From Lutibacter litoralis (GTDB lineage Bacteria > Bacteroidota > Bacteroidia > Flavobacteriales > Flavobacteriaceae): DNA of 64,000 bases. The stretch lies in assembly GCF_014646675.1 (NCBI RefSeq), contig NZ_BMNS01000004.1, positions 77,012-141,011 on the forward strand, read 5' to 3'. Under the pieces are notes generated by a model. That model did no database searches and was not told the DNA's origin. It saw only the letters and a list, made by a program, of their open reading frames with translations. Below, in pieces: positions 35,062-44,792 of this stretch; the stretch's first letter is position 1, and every line of letters starts with the position of its first letter. The position numbers and the translations under genes were made by a program.

Positions 35062-37302
35062 TTATTTGTACATTTTTGAACTTGAAGCCATGGTGTTTTT
35101 AGAATTTTTATTTGGAAGATTTCCCATTGTAAAGATCAGTGTTCCACCATCCATAATTTCTGAATGTTTGATATAATTTCGTTCTATTATTTTACCATTT
35201 AATTTAATAGTTTGAATGTATTTATTTTCTGAACTATTGTTTATAGTTTCAACAGTAAACTTTTTTCCGTTTTCTAAATTTAGCGTTGCAGCATCAACAA
35301 TTGGCGAACCAAGAACGTAAATTCCCTGTGCTGGATTTACAGGATAAAAACCTAAAGCACTAAATACATACCAAGACGACATTTGTCCACAATCTTCGTT
35401 TCCACAATGTCCGTTTGGTTCATTTTTATATTGAGTTTCTAAAATTTCACGCACCAATTCTTGTGTTTTCCAAGGTTTTTCAATGAAATTATATAAGTAT
35501 GCTACATGATGACTTGGTTCGTTTCCGTGTGCATATTGCCCAATCATTCCAGTACTAAAAATTGGTAATATATCTTTAGGAAGTGGCTTTAACGAGAACA
35601 TAGTGTCTAACTTTTTTTCAAACAATTCTTTTCCTCCAATAATATCGGTTAAACCCTCAATATTATGTTGCACAGACCAAAAGTATTGCCACGCATTACT
35701 TTCACAAAAATAAGGTGTGTATTCCTTTGGAATAAACTCATTTACAAATGCTCCATTTTTCAATTTCGGTCTCATAAACGTTGACTGCGAATCATACACA
35801 TTTCGCCAATTTTCGGAGCGTTTTAAAAACTCATTATAGACTTCTGTTTTACCTAAAGCTTTTGCAAATTGTGCAATACACCAATCGTCATAAGCATATT
35901 CTAAAGTTTTAGAAACCGACCAATTTTCATGGTGTTCATCAACTGGAACATAACCTAGATCCATATATTCATCTATTTGTCTTGAATTGTCTGTTGCACT
36001 TGCAACGCAAGCTTCAAAAGCTAGCTCAATATCAAAATTTTTAATTCCTTTAAAATAGGCATCTACAATCACCGGAACAGCATGATAACCAATCATCATA
36101 TTTGTTTCATTTCCTTGCATAGACCAAACAGGTAATAAACCAGTTTCTTTATAGTGTGCTAACAAAGAATTTATCATATCCGAAGTTCTTTCTGGATGTA
36201 GAATGGTGTATAATGGATGCGCAGCTCTGTACGTATCCCAAAGTGAAAAAGTATCATATCTATTAAAACCATCCGCTTTTACAATATTGTCATTCGCTCC
36301 TTTATAATTTGAATTATGATCGCTTAATAAGGTAGGCGCTAACATAGATTGATACAGCATGGTATAAAAAATATGTTTTTTGGTTGTATCTGTTGTTGAA
36401 ATTTTAATTTTTTTAAGTTCGGTCTCCCACTTTGCTTCTGCTTGTTGTTTAATTTCATCAAAATTAAAATCAGGCGCTTCAATTGCTAAAGATTTATGTG
36501 CACCTTCAATATTTCCTGTAGAAACACCCGTTTTTAAAATAATTTGTTCGCCTTTACTAGTTCCATACTCTAAAATTATTTTTGTGTTTTTAGCTATAAC
36601 TGGCGAAGTTGTTAAACTATCATTGTTAAATAATTGATACGAATTAAATGGTTTAGAAACTTTAATAACAAAATAAACACGTTGGTCTTTTGCCCAACCA
36701 GTAGATTTTCTGTAACCTTCAATTGTGGTATTATCCACAACATTAATATATGTTTCTGTTGGACTGTCCCAATTTAATGCATAGCCCAAATCTATATGAA
36801 TTTGCGTATTATCGTCTTTTGGAAAGGTATATTTATGAATTCCTGTTCTTTCAGTTGCCGTTAATTCAGCTTTAATACCATAATCTAACAAATCAACTGA
36901 ATAATAACCTGGCGAAGCAGTTTCTTTATCGTGAGAAAAATTTGAAAAAGGTTTAAAACTATTTTCTTTAATTCTTTTTGAAAATTTACTATTGGTTGGC
37001 ATTACCAAAATATCATACAAATCTCCAGCTCCAGTTCCGGTTAAATGCATATGAGAAAACCCTGAAATAATAGAATCTTGATAATAATAACCAGCAATTC
37101 TGTCCCAGCCAGGAACACCAATATCTGGACTTAATTGCACCATTCCAAAAGGAACAGTTGCTCCTGGATAGGTATTTCCAGGGCCATCTGTTCCAATAAA
37201 TGGGTTTACATAGTTTACTAGTTTTTCAGGTTTGGTTACTGTTTTTGTACAACCAAAAAGCAATCCAAATAAAATGATATATATAAGTCCAAACTGCTTC
37301 AT
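35062..37302 (-). CDS. GH92 family alpha-1,2-type mannosidase, lipoprotein
   Basis: The 746-residue protein has a lipoprotein signal ending GLLFGC (Cys18). LVNYVNPFIGTDGPGNTYPG is the family start motif. FCESNAWQYFW holds the presumed acid. YAHGNEPSHHVAYLYN carries the His-Glu dyad linked to alpha-1,2-mannoside recognition in characterised GH92 enzymes. GNEDCGQMSSWYVFSALGF is the base region. It is closely similar in motif content to the GH92 at 42405-44666. Expected activity is removal of terminal alpha-1,2-mannose from high-mannose N-glycans, with calcium. It lies 6 bp after the GHL10-like gene and 10 bp before the glycosylasparaginase. Confidence 0.94.
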   Translation of the reverse strand: MKQFGLIYIILFGLLFGCTKTVTKPEKLVNYVNPFIGTDGPGNTYPGATVPFGMVQLSPDIGVPGWDRIAGYYYQDSIISGFSHMHLTGTGAGDLYDILVMPTNSKFSKRIKENSFKPFSNFSHDKETASPGYYSVDLLDYGIKAELTATERTGIHKYTFPKDDNTQIHIDLGYALNWDSPTETYINVVDNTTIEGYRKSTGWAKDQRVYFVIKVSKPFNSYQLFNNDSLTTSPVIAKNTKIILEYGTSKGEQIILKTGVSTGNIEGAHKSLAIEAPDFNFDEIKQQAEAKWETELKKIKISTTDTTKKHIFYTMLYQSMLAPTLLSDHNSNYKGANDNIVKADGFNRYDTFSLWDTYRAAHPLYTILHPERTSDMINSLLAHYKETGLLPVWSMQGNETNMMIGYHAVPVIVDAYFKGIKNFDIELAFEACVASATDNSRQIDEYMDLGYVPVDEHHENWSVSKTLEYAYDDWCIAQFAKALGKTEVYNEFLKRSENWRNVYDSQSTFMRPKLKNGAFVNEFIPKEYTPYFCESNAWQYFWSVQHNIEGLTDIIGGKELFEKKLDTMFSLKPLPKDILPIFSTGMIGQYAHGNEPSHHVAYLYNFIEKPWKTQELVREILETQYKNEPNGHCGNEDCGQMSSWYVFSALGFYPVNPAQGIYVLGSPIVDAATLNLENGKKFTVETINNSSENKYIQTIKLNGKIIERNYIKHSEIMDGGTLIFTMGNLPNKNSKNTMASSSKMYK

Positions 37303-37308
37303 AAATTA

Positions 37309-38424
37309 CTACTTCAAACTTTCTTTTGTTTCTTTTATTGCTTTTAAATATTCTTCGGATATTGCTGGACCATCAAAAAACGTGATTCCTTTTGCTCCGT
37401 TTTCTTTAGCCAATAAAATTGCTTGTTTAAAATCTTCAACAGATTTAAAATCTGGCATATAAATTCCAGTATTTACACCAATTCCTTTGTCTTTAACATC
37501 TTCAACACCTTGTTTAGTTGCAAAACCAATCCAATCTACTTCTTCGTTATAAAAACCGTGATAAATCATTGGATACACTTCATTAATTGTCCATTTATCC
37601 CAACGTTGACGCACCATATGATCTGCCATTTCAGGATAAGGAAAAACTGCAGCGGTTAAGTTTTTCTTGTATTTATGAACAATTTCATAGGCATCATTCA
37701 CCACATTTCTAACAGCATTTAAACGGAATTGTTTCCATTCCATATCAATGTCTGTATTTTTAATGTTTCTAGGATTCTTATGATGTAATTTTTCAAATTC
37801 ACTTACACAAACATCACAATAACAAAAATCAAATTCTGGTAATTCTTCGTCTTGCACTAAATCGTATTTTGGAAGCAAACCAATTGGCAAGAAAATATCT
37901 GAAAAACGAATATAATCTAAATGTACACTTTCAATACCTTCAACTTTTGCCAAACCTTCAACTAAGCCTAAAACGTGATTACGAGATTCCTCTCTTGTTG
38001 GACATAACCATTGGTAATAACCTACATACGGACGCGTATCAAAACATGATTTTCCTTCCCTACTTACAGCATACCATTCTGGATGTTTTAAAGCAATGGT
38101 ATCTCCTGGACGGTTCATTGCCATAATCCAAGCGTGTACTTTTAAGCCATTTTCAGTTGCAATTGGTGTAATTCTTTTTAACAATTCTGGATCAGTTCCT
38201 GTATTAATTAAGACTTCATCAATACCAGCTGATTTATATTTTTCAAATTCTTTTGCATAATCTTCATTAGCTCTTTCCTTATTAGCTGTAATCCAAACTC
38301 CAAATTCAAACGAATTTTCAGTTTTAATGTCTTCCGAAGTTGATACGTCTGCTTTTTCTTTTGTAGTTTCACAAGAAAAAATACTTAATACCAATGCAAA
38401 AAATAGTAGTTTTTGTAGTTTCAT
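37309..38424 (-). CDS. Putative glycoside hydrolase, GHL10/DUF4015-like barrel, lipoprotein
   Basis: The 371-residue protein has a lipoprotein signal ending LSIFSC (Cys18). The rest reads as a TIM barrel: FGVWITANKERAN, then IDEVLINTGTDPELL, LKVHAWIMAMNRPGD and VHLDYIRFSDIF. The HLDYIRF stretch (168-174) resembles the catalytic-acid strand of glycosyl-hydrolase-like 10 and DUF4015 proteins. A cysteine cluster, FCYCDVCVSEF at about 200-210, may bind metal or form disulfides. No activity is known to me for this type in an N-glycan locus. It lies 7 bp after the CBM9-like gene and 6 bp before GH92, so it belongs to the operon and probably acts on the same glycan. Confidence 0.65.
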   Translation of the reverse strand: MKLQKLLFFALVLSIFSCETTKEKADVSTSEDIKTENSFEFGVWITANKERANEDYAKEFEKYKSAGIDEVLINTGTDPELLKRITPIATENGLKVHAWIMAMNRPGDTIALKHPEWYAVSREGKSCFDTRPYVGYYQWLCPTREESRNHVLGLVEGLAKVEGIESVHLDYIRFSDIFLPIGLLPKYDLVQDEELPEFDFCYCDVCVSEFEKLHHKNPRNIKNTDIDMEWKQFRLNAVRNVVNDAYEIVHKYKKNLTAAVFPYPEMADHMVRQRWDKWTINEVYPMIYHGFYNEEVDWIGFATKQGVEDVKDKGIGVNTGIYMPDFKSVEDFKQAILLAKENGAKGITFFDGPAISEEYLKAIKETKESLK

Positions 38425-38431
38425 AATAAAT

Positions 38432-39493
38432 TTAATTTGAAATAATTTTACCGTTTTCTTTAATAATTAATGTGTTGTTAGTAAAAGGACTTTTTACTGA
38501 AATATTATAACCTGTTGTGTGATTTTCTATTGTTGGCTGCAAGGTTTTATGATTTACAATAATGGCTTTTGTAGTTAAACTATCTATAGATGTTGCCCAT
38601 TTTTTATGCTTTTGACGGTAGCTATTTTGTGCTTTGTATAAGTTGTATAATTGCTCCTTAACGCTATCATCTTGCGGAATTGTAAAGGTATCTTTTGAAC
38701 CAACTTCTTTTGATGAAAAATACACATAACCCCATTTTTCTGGTTCGTGCATATTTATAACTCCTTGTGGAGACCAAACCCAATTGTATTCGTGTAATAA
38801 CTTACCAGCTACATCTTTTTTTCGTTGATATTTACCATCTTCTAATTGATAATCCCAATTAACTCTTGAGAAATTAACTCTCCAATGTTTATTTTCAGGA
38901 ACATTTTTTTCGAAGTAAGAAGTTTTATAAGCCTTCCAAGGAATTGCTAACTCTAATGTCCAACCTTGATCTTTATCTGTTGGATTGTTTATTGTTCCAT
39001 CAACTTTAACAGCAGATTTTAAACCTGTTAAGGTCCAATCGTTTAAAGCGGCATTTCTCTCGCGATATGGTTTTGTAATAAATAAATCCCATACTGTATT
39101 TAAGGCATTAACTTCTAATTCGTAATAATTAAAAGTATCTCCATCTGGATCAATAAAAACTTCAAAATCGTTGTTATGAAAAATTATGGCATCGTGTTCT
39201 GTAATATCTGCCCAAACGTGCGGTTCTTCCATTTTTGCTAAAATATAAAAGTAAGTTTCATCCCACATCATTTTAACATGCGTTTTGTAAGTTGGTTCTT
39301 TTACGCCTTCAATATCTATAAAAGTATCTGACCATTCTGTTTTACTCCAAGAAGTTTCAGTTGCTTCTCCATCAATTGTAATCGTTTCAGAAGTTTTATG
39401 TGCAATATAGCTTCTAGGAACATTATTTGTTGATTGTGCGCAACTTACTGAAGTAAATAAACACAATAAAATGACTAACTTAAGTAATTTCAT
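38432..39493 (-). CDS. Carbohydrate-binding family 9-like protein
   Basis: The 353-residue protein has an N-terminal signal ending TSVSCAQ, which could be read as a lipobox (Cys19) or as a signal peptidase I site. ITIDGEATETSWSKTEWSDTF starts the CBM9-like fold. MMWDETYFYILAKMEEPHVW, FHNNDFEVFIDPDGDTFNYY and WRVNFSRVNW are further motifs of the DOMON/CBM9 group. No catalytic residues are expected. It is probably a surface or periplasmic glycan-binding protein that serves the enzymes around it. The C-terminal about 110 residues are not recognised. It lies between GH130 (11 bp) and the GHL10-like gene (7 bp). Confidence 0.8.
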   Translation of the reverse strand: MKLLKLVILLCLFTSVSCAQSTNNVPRSYIAHKTSETITIDGEATETSWSKTEWSDTFIDIEGVKEPTYKTHVKMMWDETYFYILAKMEEPHVWADITEHDAIIFHNNDFEVFIDPDGDTFNYYELEVNALNTVWDLFITKPYRERNAALNDWTLTGLKSAVKVDGTINNPTDKDQGWTLELAIPWKAYKTSYFEKNVPENKHWRVNFSRVNWDYQLEDGKYQRKKDVAGKLLHEYNWVWSPQGVINMHEPEKWGYVYFSSKEVGSKDTFTIPQDDSVKEQLYNLYKAQNSYRQKHKKWATSIDSLTTKAIIVNHKTLQPTIENHTTGYNISVKSPFTNNTLIIKENGKIISN

Positions 39494-39504
39494 ATCTAAA
39501 AAAA

Positions 39505-40470
39505 TTATAAACTATTATCTTTTGTATACTGAATTACTTCACTTAATTTTCCGAATGCCATAGCAACAACAGTATCTGCTGCACCATAATATACTGCTAA
39601 TTTATCTTCTTTAACATCGTGTAAAGCGGCACAAGGAAAAACTACATTTGGTACATCACCAACTTGCTCGTAATTTACGTGAGGTCCTAATAAATAAGGT
39701 TGCGTTCTGTATTTTACCTTATCTGGTTCATTTTCATCTAAAATAGCTGCTCCCATTGCGTATCTAAATCCATTACAGGTATTTATTACACCGTGGTATA
39801 ACATTAACCAACCTTCGTCGGTTAAAATTGGAATTGGGCCAGCGCCAATTTTTGTACATTGCCAGGCACTATCTTCAAAAGGTGTTGCTTTCATAACACA
39901 ACGATGCTCGCCCCAATATTTCATATCTGGACTGTAACTTATGTAAATATCTCCAAAAGGTGTATGTCCGTTATCACTTGGGCGACTTAACATAGCATAT
40001 TTACCGTTAATTTTTTGTGGAAATAGTACACCATTTCTATTAAAAGGAAGAAATGCATTTTCACATTGAAAAAATTCAACAAAATCAAAGGTATAACCAA
40101 TTCCAATAGTTGGGCCGTTATAACCATTGCACCAGGTAATCCAATATCGGTCTTCAATAAAAACAACACGAGGATCATATTTATAGTCCGAATCTATCAT
40201 TTCAGTATTTCCAGCTTTCATTTCAATTGGTTCATGGTTGATCTCCCAATCGATCCCATTTTTACTGAATCCAGCAAAAATATTCATTTGAACTGCTTTA
40301 TTATCACATCTAAACACACCAGCAAACCCATCTTTAAAAGGTACAATAGCACTGTTAAAAATACTGTTTGAACTAGGTATTTGATCTCGTTTTATAATTG
40401 GATTATCAGAATATCTCCAAATTACTTCGTTACTATCTGCCGGTTTATCTTGCCAAGGAATTGTATTCAC
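39505..40470 (-). CDS. GH130 family mannoside phosphorylase, cytoplasmic
   Basis: The 321-residue protein has no signal peptide, so it should be cytoplasmic. The frame starts with GTG at 40470; an in-frame stop lies five codons upstream and no earlier start exists. [20 protein letters not shown] is the GH130 opening, and KYDPRV places the general-acid Asp at residue 99. The five-blade propeller length is normal. GH130 group 2 enzymes, including the Bacteroides N-glycan enzyme, use phosphate to split Man-beta-1,4-GlcNAc into mannose-1-phosphate and GlcNAc, which is the N-glycan core disaccharide. The sodium symporter gene 39 bp upstream is the likely source of its substrate. Confidence 0.9.
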   Translation of the reverse strand: MNTIPWQDKPADSNEVIWRYSDNPIIKRDQIPSSNSIFNSAIVPFKDGFAGVFRCDNKAVQMNIFAGFSKNGIDWEINHEPIEMKAGNTEMIDSDYKYDPRVVFIEDRYWITWCNGYNGPTIGIGYTFDFVEFFQCENAFLPFNRNGVLFPQKINGKYAMLSRPSDNGHTPFGDIYISYSPDMKYWGEHRCVMKATPFEDSAWQCTKIGAGPIPILTDEGWLMLYHGVINTCNGFRYAMGAAILDENEPDKVKYRTQPYLLGPHVNYEQVGDVPNVVFPCAALHDVKEDKLAVYYGAADTVVAMAFGKLSEVIQYTKDNSL

Positions 40471-40509
40471 TATCTTATTATTTTATATTTTATTAATTTA
40501 TTTATCTCT

Positions 40510-42390
40510 CTAATTAGGTAACTTTCTTACTCTATCTAACCACGTAAATTTAAGAATTACAGAGGTTATAATAAAAATTACCAATGCTATTAATGTTTTT
40601 GGGTAATCTCTAATCATTAAATAAATTGGCAATATAATCATACTAGATTGCCAAATAATACCAACAACGCAATTTCCCATATCCAACCAAAATTCAGAAT
40701 TTTTCTCTGCATTCTTGTCATCCTTTTTTAATTCATTTAAAACAGGTTTCCAAAAACCCCAAGGATGCACATTTTTATAAAATGCTTTTAACACTTCCAT
40801 ATTTGTTGGAGCAGTAAAATAGGTTCCTAAAAAAGAACCTAGCAATGAAAAACCAAATATTATTGGAAATAAGTAGATTGCTGATACATTAGATAACTCA
40901 TAAAGTAAAGAACCATCTGTAAAGTTTGTTTTATTTTGATCTAATAAAAATTGTAAACTTGCTACAATTAAACCAGCTAACATTCCCCAAAAATATCCCC
41001 AGCCATTAAATCTCCACCAAATCCATTTTAAAAAGTTTGCGGCTACATAACCACCAAAAAGCGCACTTGTAATCCACAAAGTTAGTGAGTTTATAGAGTC
41101 TGCAAAAAAGCCCATAAAAACTCCTAAACCTACAACTGCAAATGAGGCAATATGACTTGCTTTTATATAATGTTTATCGCTTGCAATTGGCTTAAAATAT
41201 TTCTTATAAATATCGTTTACTATATATGCAGGTCCAGCATTAACAAAAGCCGAAAATGTACTCATAAATGCAGCTAACAATCCTGCAAGCAATAATCCTT
41301 TAATACCAACTGGCACGTGAAAATTAATTACTTTTGGCAATATAATTTCTAAATCTGCACCTGTTAAATTTGGATTGGCAATCATTTCAGGAGTTAACAC
41401 AACTAATGCAATAACTACAACACCTCCAATTAACAAATATCTTGGAATGAACAATATTAAGTTGGTAAAACCTGCCATATATGCCGCCTCCTTAACTGTT
41501 TTTGTTGATAAAATACGTTGCATGTCGAAACTAGGAGTTGGTCCTGCAATACTTGCAAAAAACCCTTTAAACAAACTCATTCCAATTAAAGCTCCAAACA
41601 TTTTATAACCTTCAGAATCTACTAAATCGTTAAAAGCTTGATACTTAGAAGCGTCCCAATGCGTATCTAACTCCCAACCAAAAAATACATTTTTCCATTC
41701 GTTGGTTATTACATTCGCTATATCCGCATCACTGAATGCAAAAAAGGCATACCCTGCAACTAAAATACCTGCAATTACCATAATACCATATTGTAAAACT
41801 TCAGTTGCAACAACCGAAAACATACCTCCTTTTATAGTATAAATTGTAGTAAGAAATATGATAATTAATGCGTACGACTGTTCAGAATTAAAAAGTATTG
41901 AATTACCAATTTGCAAGGTTAAATCCCAAGGTAAAATAACAGTCATAAATTTACCAACACCTTCAAAAAAGTATGCTATAAAACCAATTGCCGCTACAAC
42001 GGCAAAAATTGCAACAATTTTATGAGAAGCTCTACCTGCTTTATCATCACCAAAACGCGTTAAAATCCACTCGGAGCCTGTCATTATATTTGATCTTCTA
42101 ATCCAAACGGCTAAAAACATCATTATAAAAATTTGATTCCAAATAGGCCATAACCACATTAACATAAAACTTTTAGCTCCGTAAAGAAAAAGCCAACCTA
42201 CCATTAAAGCTGTTCCAGAAATATCAAACATTCCAGATCCATTACTTAAACCTAAAAAATACCATTTAATATTATTACCTCCAAGAAAGTAAGAGTTTAA
42301 TCCTTTAGAAGCTTTTTTAGAAACCCAAATACCAACAAATAGCGTTAGTAAAACATATATTGCAATTATTGATGCATCAATTATATTCAT
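40510..42390 (-). CDS. Sodium:solute symporter (SSS family)
   Basis: The 626-residue integral membrane protein has 13-14 hydrophobic segments. DASIIAIYVLLTLFVGIWVS and GLNSYFLGGNNIKWYFLGLS at the N-terminus are the SSS family start (TM1 and the following loop). GMSLFKGFFASIAGPTPSFD and MSTFSAFVNAGPAYIVNDIY are further family regions. It would bring a sugar or small glycoside across the inner membrane with sodium. Sitting between GH92 (14 bp) and the cytoplasmic GH130 (39 bp), it is the probable importer of Man-GlcNAc, mannose or GlcNAc freed in the periplasm. Family members also carry other solutes, so the substrate is inferred from context only. Confidence 0.9.
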   Translation of the reverse strand: MNIIDASIIAIYVLLTLFVGIWVSKKASKGLNSYFLGGNNIKWYFLGLSNGSGMFDISGTALMVGWLFLYGAKSFMLMWLWPIWNQIFIMMFLAVWIRRSNIMTGSEWILTRFGDDKAGRASHKIVAIFAVVAAIGFIAYFFEGVGKFMTVILPWDLTLQIGNSILFNSEQSYALIIIFLTTIYTIKGGMFSVVATEVLQYGIMVIAGILVAGYAFFAFSDADIANVITNEWKNVFFGWELDTHWDASKYQAFNDLVDSEGYKMFGALIGMSLFKGFFASIAGPTPSFDMQRILSTKTVKEAAYMAGFTNLILFIPRYLLIGGVVVIALVVLTPEMIANPNLTGADLEIILPKVINFHVPVGIKGLLLAGLLAAFMSTFSAFVNAGPAYIVNDIYKKYFKPIASDKHYIKASHIASFAVVGLGVFMGFFADSINSLTLWITSALFGGYVAANFLKWIWWRFNGWGYFWGMLAGLIVASLQFLLDQNKTNFTDGSLLYELSNVSAIYLFPIIFGFSLLGSFLGTYFTAPTNMEVLKAFYKNVHPWGFWKPVLNELKKDDKNAEKNSEFWLDMGNCVVGIIWQSSMIILPIYLMIRDYPKTLIALVIFIITSVILKFTWLDRVRKLPN

Positions 42391-42404
42391 TCTTATAATT
42401 ATTC

Positions 42405-44666
42405 TTAATTAGTGATTCCCCAGTTTTTATTTGGAGTATTTCCCATTACAAATTGAAGCGTACCACCTGTCATAATTTGTTTATGACTTATAAAAGTTTT
42501 GCTAAATTCTTCTCCATTTAATGTAGCTGATTGGATGTACATATTTTCATCTGATACATTTTCTGCTTTTATAGTAAAGGAAATGTCTTCAGAAATTTTT
42601 ATAGTTGAAGTTTTAAATAACGGACTTCCTATTTGGTATTCTCCAGAAGCTGGACTGTATGGATACAATCCCATTGCACTAAACACGTACCAAGCCGACA
42701 TTTGCCCGCAATCTTCATTACCACTTAATCCGTCTGGCGTAGTATTATATTGTGTTTTTAATATTTCACGCACCCAATATTGTGTTTTCCAAGGTTTATT
42801 AGCAAAATTGTACATATACGCAATGTGATGACTAGGCTCGTTTCCGTGTGCATATTGACCAATTAAACCGGTAATATCTGCCGAAACATCATCTCCCGTA
42901 ATTTCTGAAGATTCTGTAAATAATTGCTCTAGCATATCCGTAAATTTAGCTTCACTACCATGCATTTGAATTAAATTTTCAACATCGTGTAATACAAACC
43001 AACTGTGTTGCCACGCATTTCCTTCGGTATATTCAGCATTTATTCTATGCGCAGAATATTTTGGATCGAATGGTTCTTTCCAAGCAGTTCCAGCTTCATT
43101 TTTACCACGCATAAAACCTGTTTCAGCATCAAATAAATGTTCATAAGCTTTTGAACGATTCATAAAATAAGTGTAATCTTCTTCTTCACCCAATTCTTTT
43201 GCAATTTGCGCTACACACCAATCGTTATAAGCATATTCTAATGTAATTGTTACAGATTCATCTAATAAATTATGAGGAATATATCCGAATTTTTTATAAT
43301 GATCTAAGCCTCTTTCATCTTGCATCATTGTAGTTTTCATAGCTTCATACGCCTTATTTATATCAAAACCTTTAATACCTTTAGTATACGCTTCTGCAAT
43401 TACTGGAATGGAATGATAACCCGTCATAGTATTTGTTTCATTTCCGTATAAAGTCCAAACAGGCAGAATCTTGTTTGTTTGATAATATGCTAACATAGAA
43501 TTGATAATATCTGCAACTATATCTTGAGCAGTAAACGTTAATAATGGATGCTCTGCTCTAAAAGTATCCCAAAGAGATAGTGTTGAATACGCTGTATAAT
43601 TTTCAGCTTTCACAATTTCATCATTCTCTTTTCTAAATTCACCATTCACATCACTAAAAGTTACAGGTGCAACTTGTGTATGGTATAAAGCGGTATAAAA
43701 AATGGTTTTTAAATCTTCGTTATCGGTTTCAATAGTGATATTGGTTAAATTTTCATTCCAAGTTTCGGAAGCTTCATTTTTTACTGTTTCAAAACTAATT
43801 TCTTCTTTTGATAAATTTGCCAATGCATTTGCTTCACTCACAGAAGAAACTGCTACTTTAACTAATAGTTTGTTCGTGTTTTCTGAACTAAAAAAGAGTT
43901 GTGCAAATGCTTTTTCTCCTTCAACAGTTGTTACATCATTTTTATAACTTCCATCGTTCAACAATTCATATTTTTCTATTGGTTTAGAAAATCTCGCAAC
44001 AAAAAATACTTTTTGATTTTTTGCCCAACCAGTGCTATGCCTATATCCTGAAATTGTGTTTTTATCGATTACACTAATTTTTGAAGCCGTTGTTTTATCC
44101 CAATTTATGGCAAAACCTAAATCTATAACTACAGATTGTGTATCGTTTTCTGCAAAGGTATATTTATGAAAACCGGTTCTTAAACTTGAAGTTAATTCTG
44201 CTTTTATATTAAAATCTTTTAACTGAACGCTATAATAACCTGGTGAAGCATTTTCTTCTTCATGAGAATACAGTGATTTATAAGGAACATCATCTCTAGT
44301 TTTAACTTCAACAGCCAAATCAACTTTTTTATTAACCGGCATTAATCGTATATCTGCCAAATCTCCAATACCTGTTCCACTTAAATGCAAATGGCTGAAA
44401 CCAATGGTTATAGAATCTGAATAATGATATCCAGAACACCAATCCCAACTTGAGACTCCATTATCTGGACTTACTTGTAACATTCCAAAAGGCACGGTTG
44501 CACCAGGATAAGTATGTCCGTGGCCTCCAGTTCCAATAAAAGGATTAACAAATTTTGTAAGATTTATTTGGGGAATTGTTTTAATTTCGTTTTTCGAATC
44601 TTTACAAGAACTAGTTCCAACCAAAATCACTATTAAAAAAAATAGTTGTAGATACTTTATTTTCAT
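42405..44666 (-). CDS. GH92 family alpha-1,2-type mannosidase, lipoprotein (first gene of the operon)
   Basis: The 753-residue protein starts at the ATG at 44664-44666, which gives MKIKYLQLFFLIVILVGTSSC, a good lipoprotein signal. The frame extends 11 codons upstream to a TTG (44699), which is less likely. LTKFVNPFIGTGGHGHTYPG is the GH92 start motif. YTEGNAWQHSWFV holds the presumed acid. YAHGNEPSHHIAYMYN carries the alpha-1,2-type His-Glu dyad, and GNEDCGQMSAWYVFSAMGL the base region. As the most upstream gene on the minus strand it should follow the main promoter, facing the divergent two-component pair 126 bp away. No confident -7 element could be placed in that gap. Confidence 0.93.
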   Translation of the reverse strand: MKIKYLQLFFLIVILVGTSSCKDSKNEIKTIPQINLTKFVNPFIGTGGHGHTYPGATVPFGMLQVSPDNGVSSWDWCSGYHYSDSITIGFSHLHLSGTGIGDLADIRLMPVNKKVDLAVEVKTRDDVPYKSLYSHEEENASPGYYSVQLKDFNIKAELTSSLRTGFHKYTFAENDTQSVVIDLGFAINWDKTTASKISVIDKNTISGYRHSTGWAKNQKVFFVARFSKPIEKYELLNDGSYKNDVTTVEGEKAFAQLFFSSENTNKLLVKVAVSSVSEANALANLSKEEISFETVKNEASETWNENLTNITIETDNEDLKTIFYTALYHTQVAPVTFSDVNGEFRKENDEIVKAENYTAYSTLSLWDTFRAEHPLLTFTAQDIVADIINSMLAYYQTNKILPVWTLYGNETNTMTGYHSIPVIAEAYTKGIKGFDINKAYEAMKTTMMQDERGLDHYKKFGYIPHNLLDESVTITLEYAYNDWCVAQIAKELGEEEDYTYFMNRSKAYEHLFDAETGFMRGKNEAGTAWKEPFDPKYSAHRINAEYTEGNAWQHSWFVLHDVENLIQMHGSEAKFTDMLEQLFTESSEITGDDVSADITGLIGQYAHGNEPSHHIAYMYNFANKPWKTQYWVREILKTQYNTTPDGLSGNEDCGQMSAWYVFSAMGLYPYSPASGEYQIGSPLFKTSTIKISEDISFTIKAENVSDENMYIQSATLNGEEFSKTFISHKQIMTGGTLQFVMGNTPNKNWGITN

Positions 44667-44792
44667 TATTTCTAAAGTTTTAACTTTTGTATTTTTCAAT
44701 TTAGTTATAAATATTATTTATTTTAGTGATTTTGAAAAAAAAATTAGACAAATAACACTTAAACTAAGTTAAACACAAAAAAACATACTACA

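Noticed and set aside
44667-44699. TTG start adding 11 residues to the first GH92
   Set aside because: The ATG at 44666 begins a normal lipoprotein signal; the extension is not signal-like.
44667-44792. Paired LytTR binding repeats in the divergent region
   Set aside because: Single AGTT-containing words occur, but no pair with the right sequence and spacing could be supported by eye.
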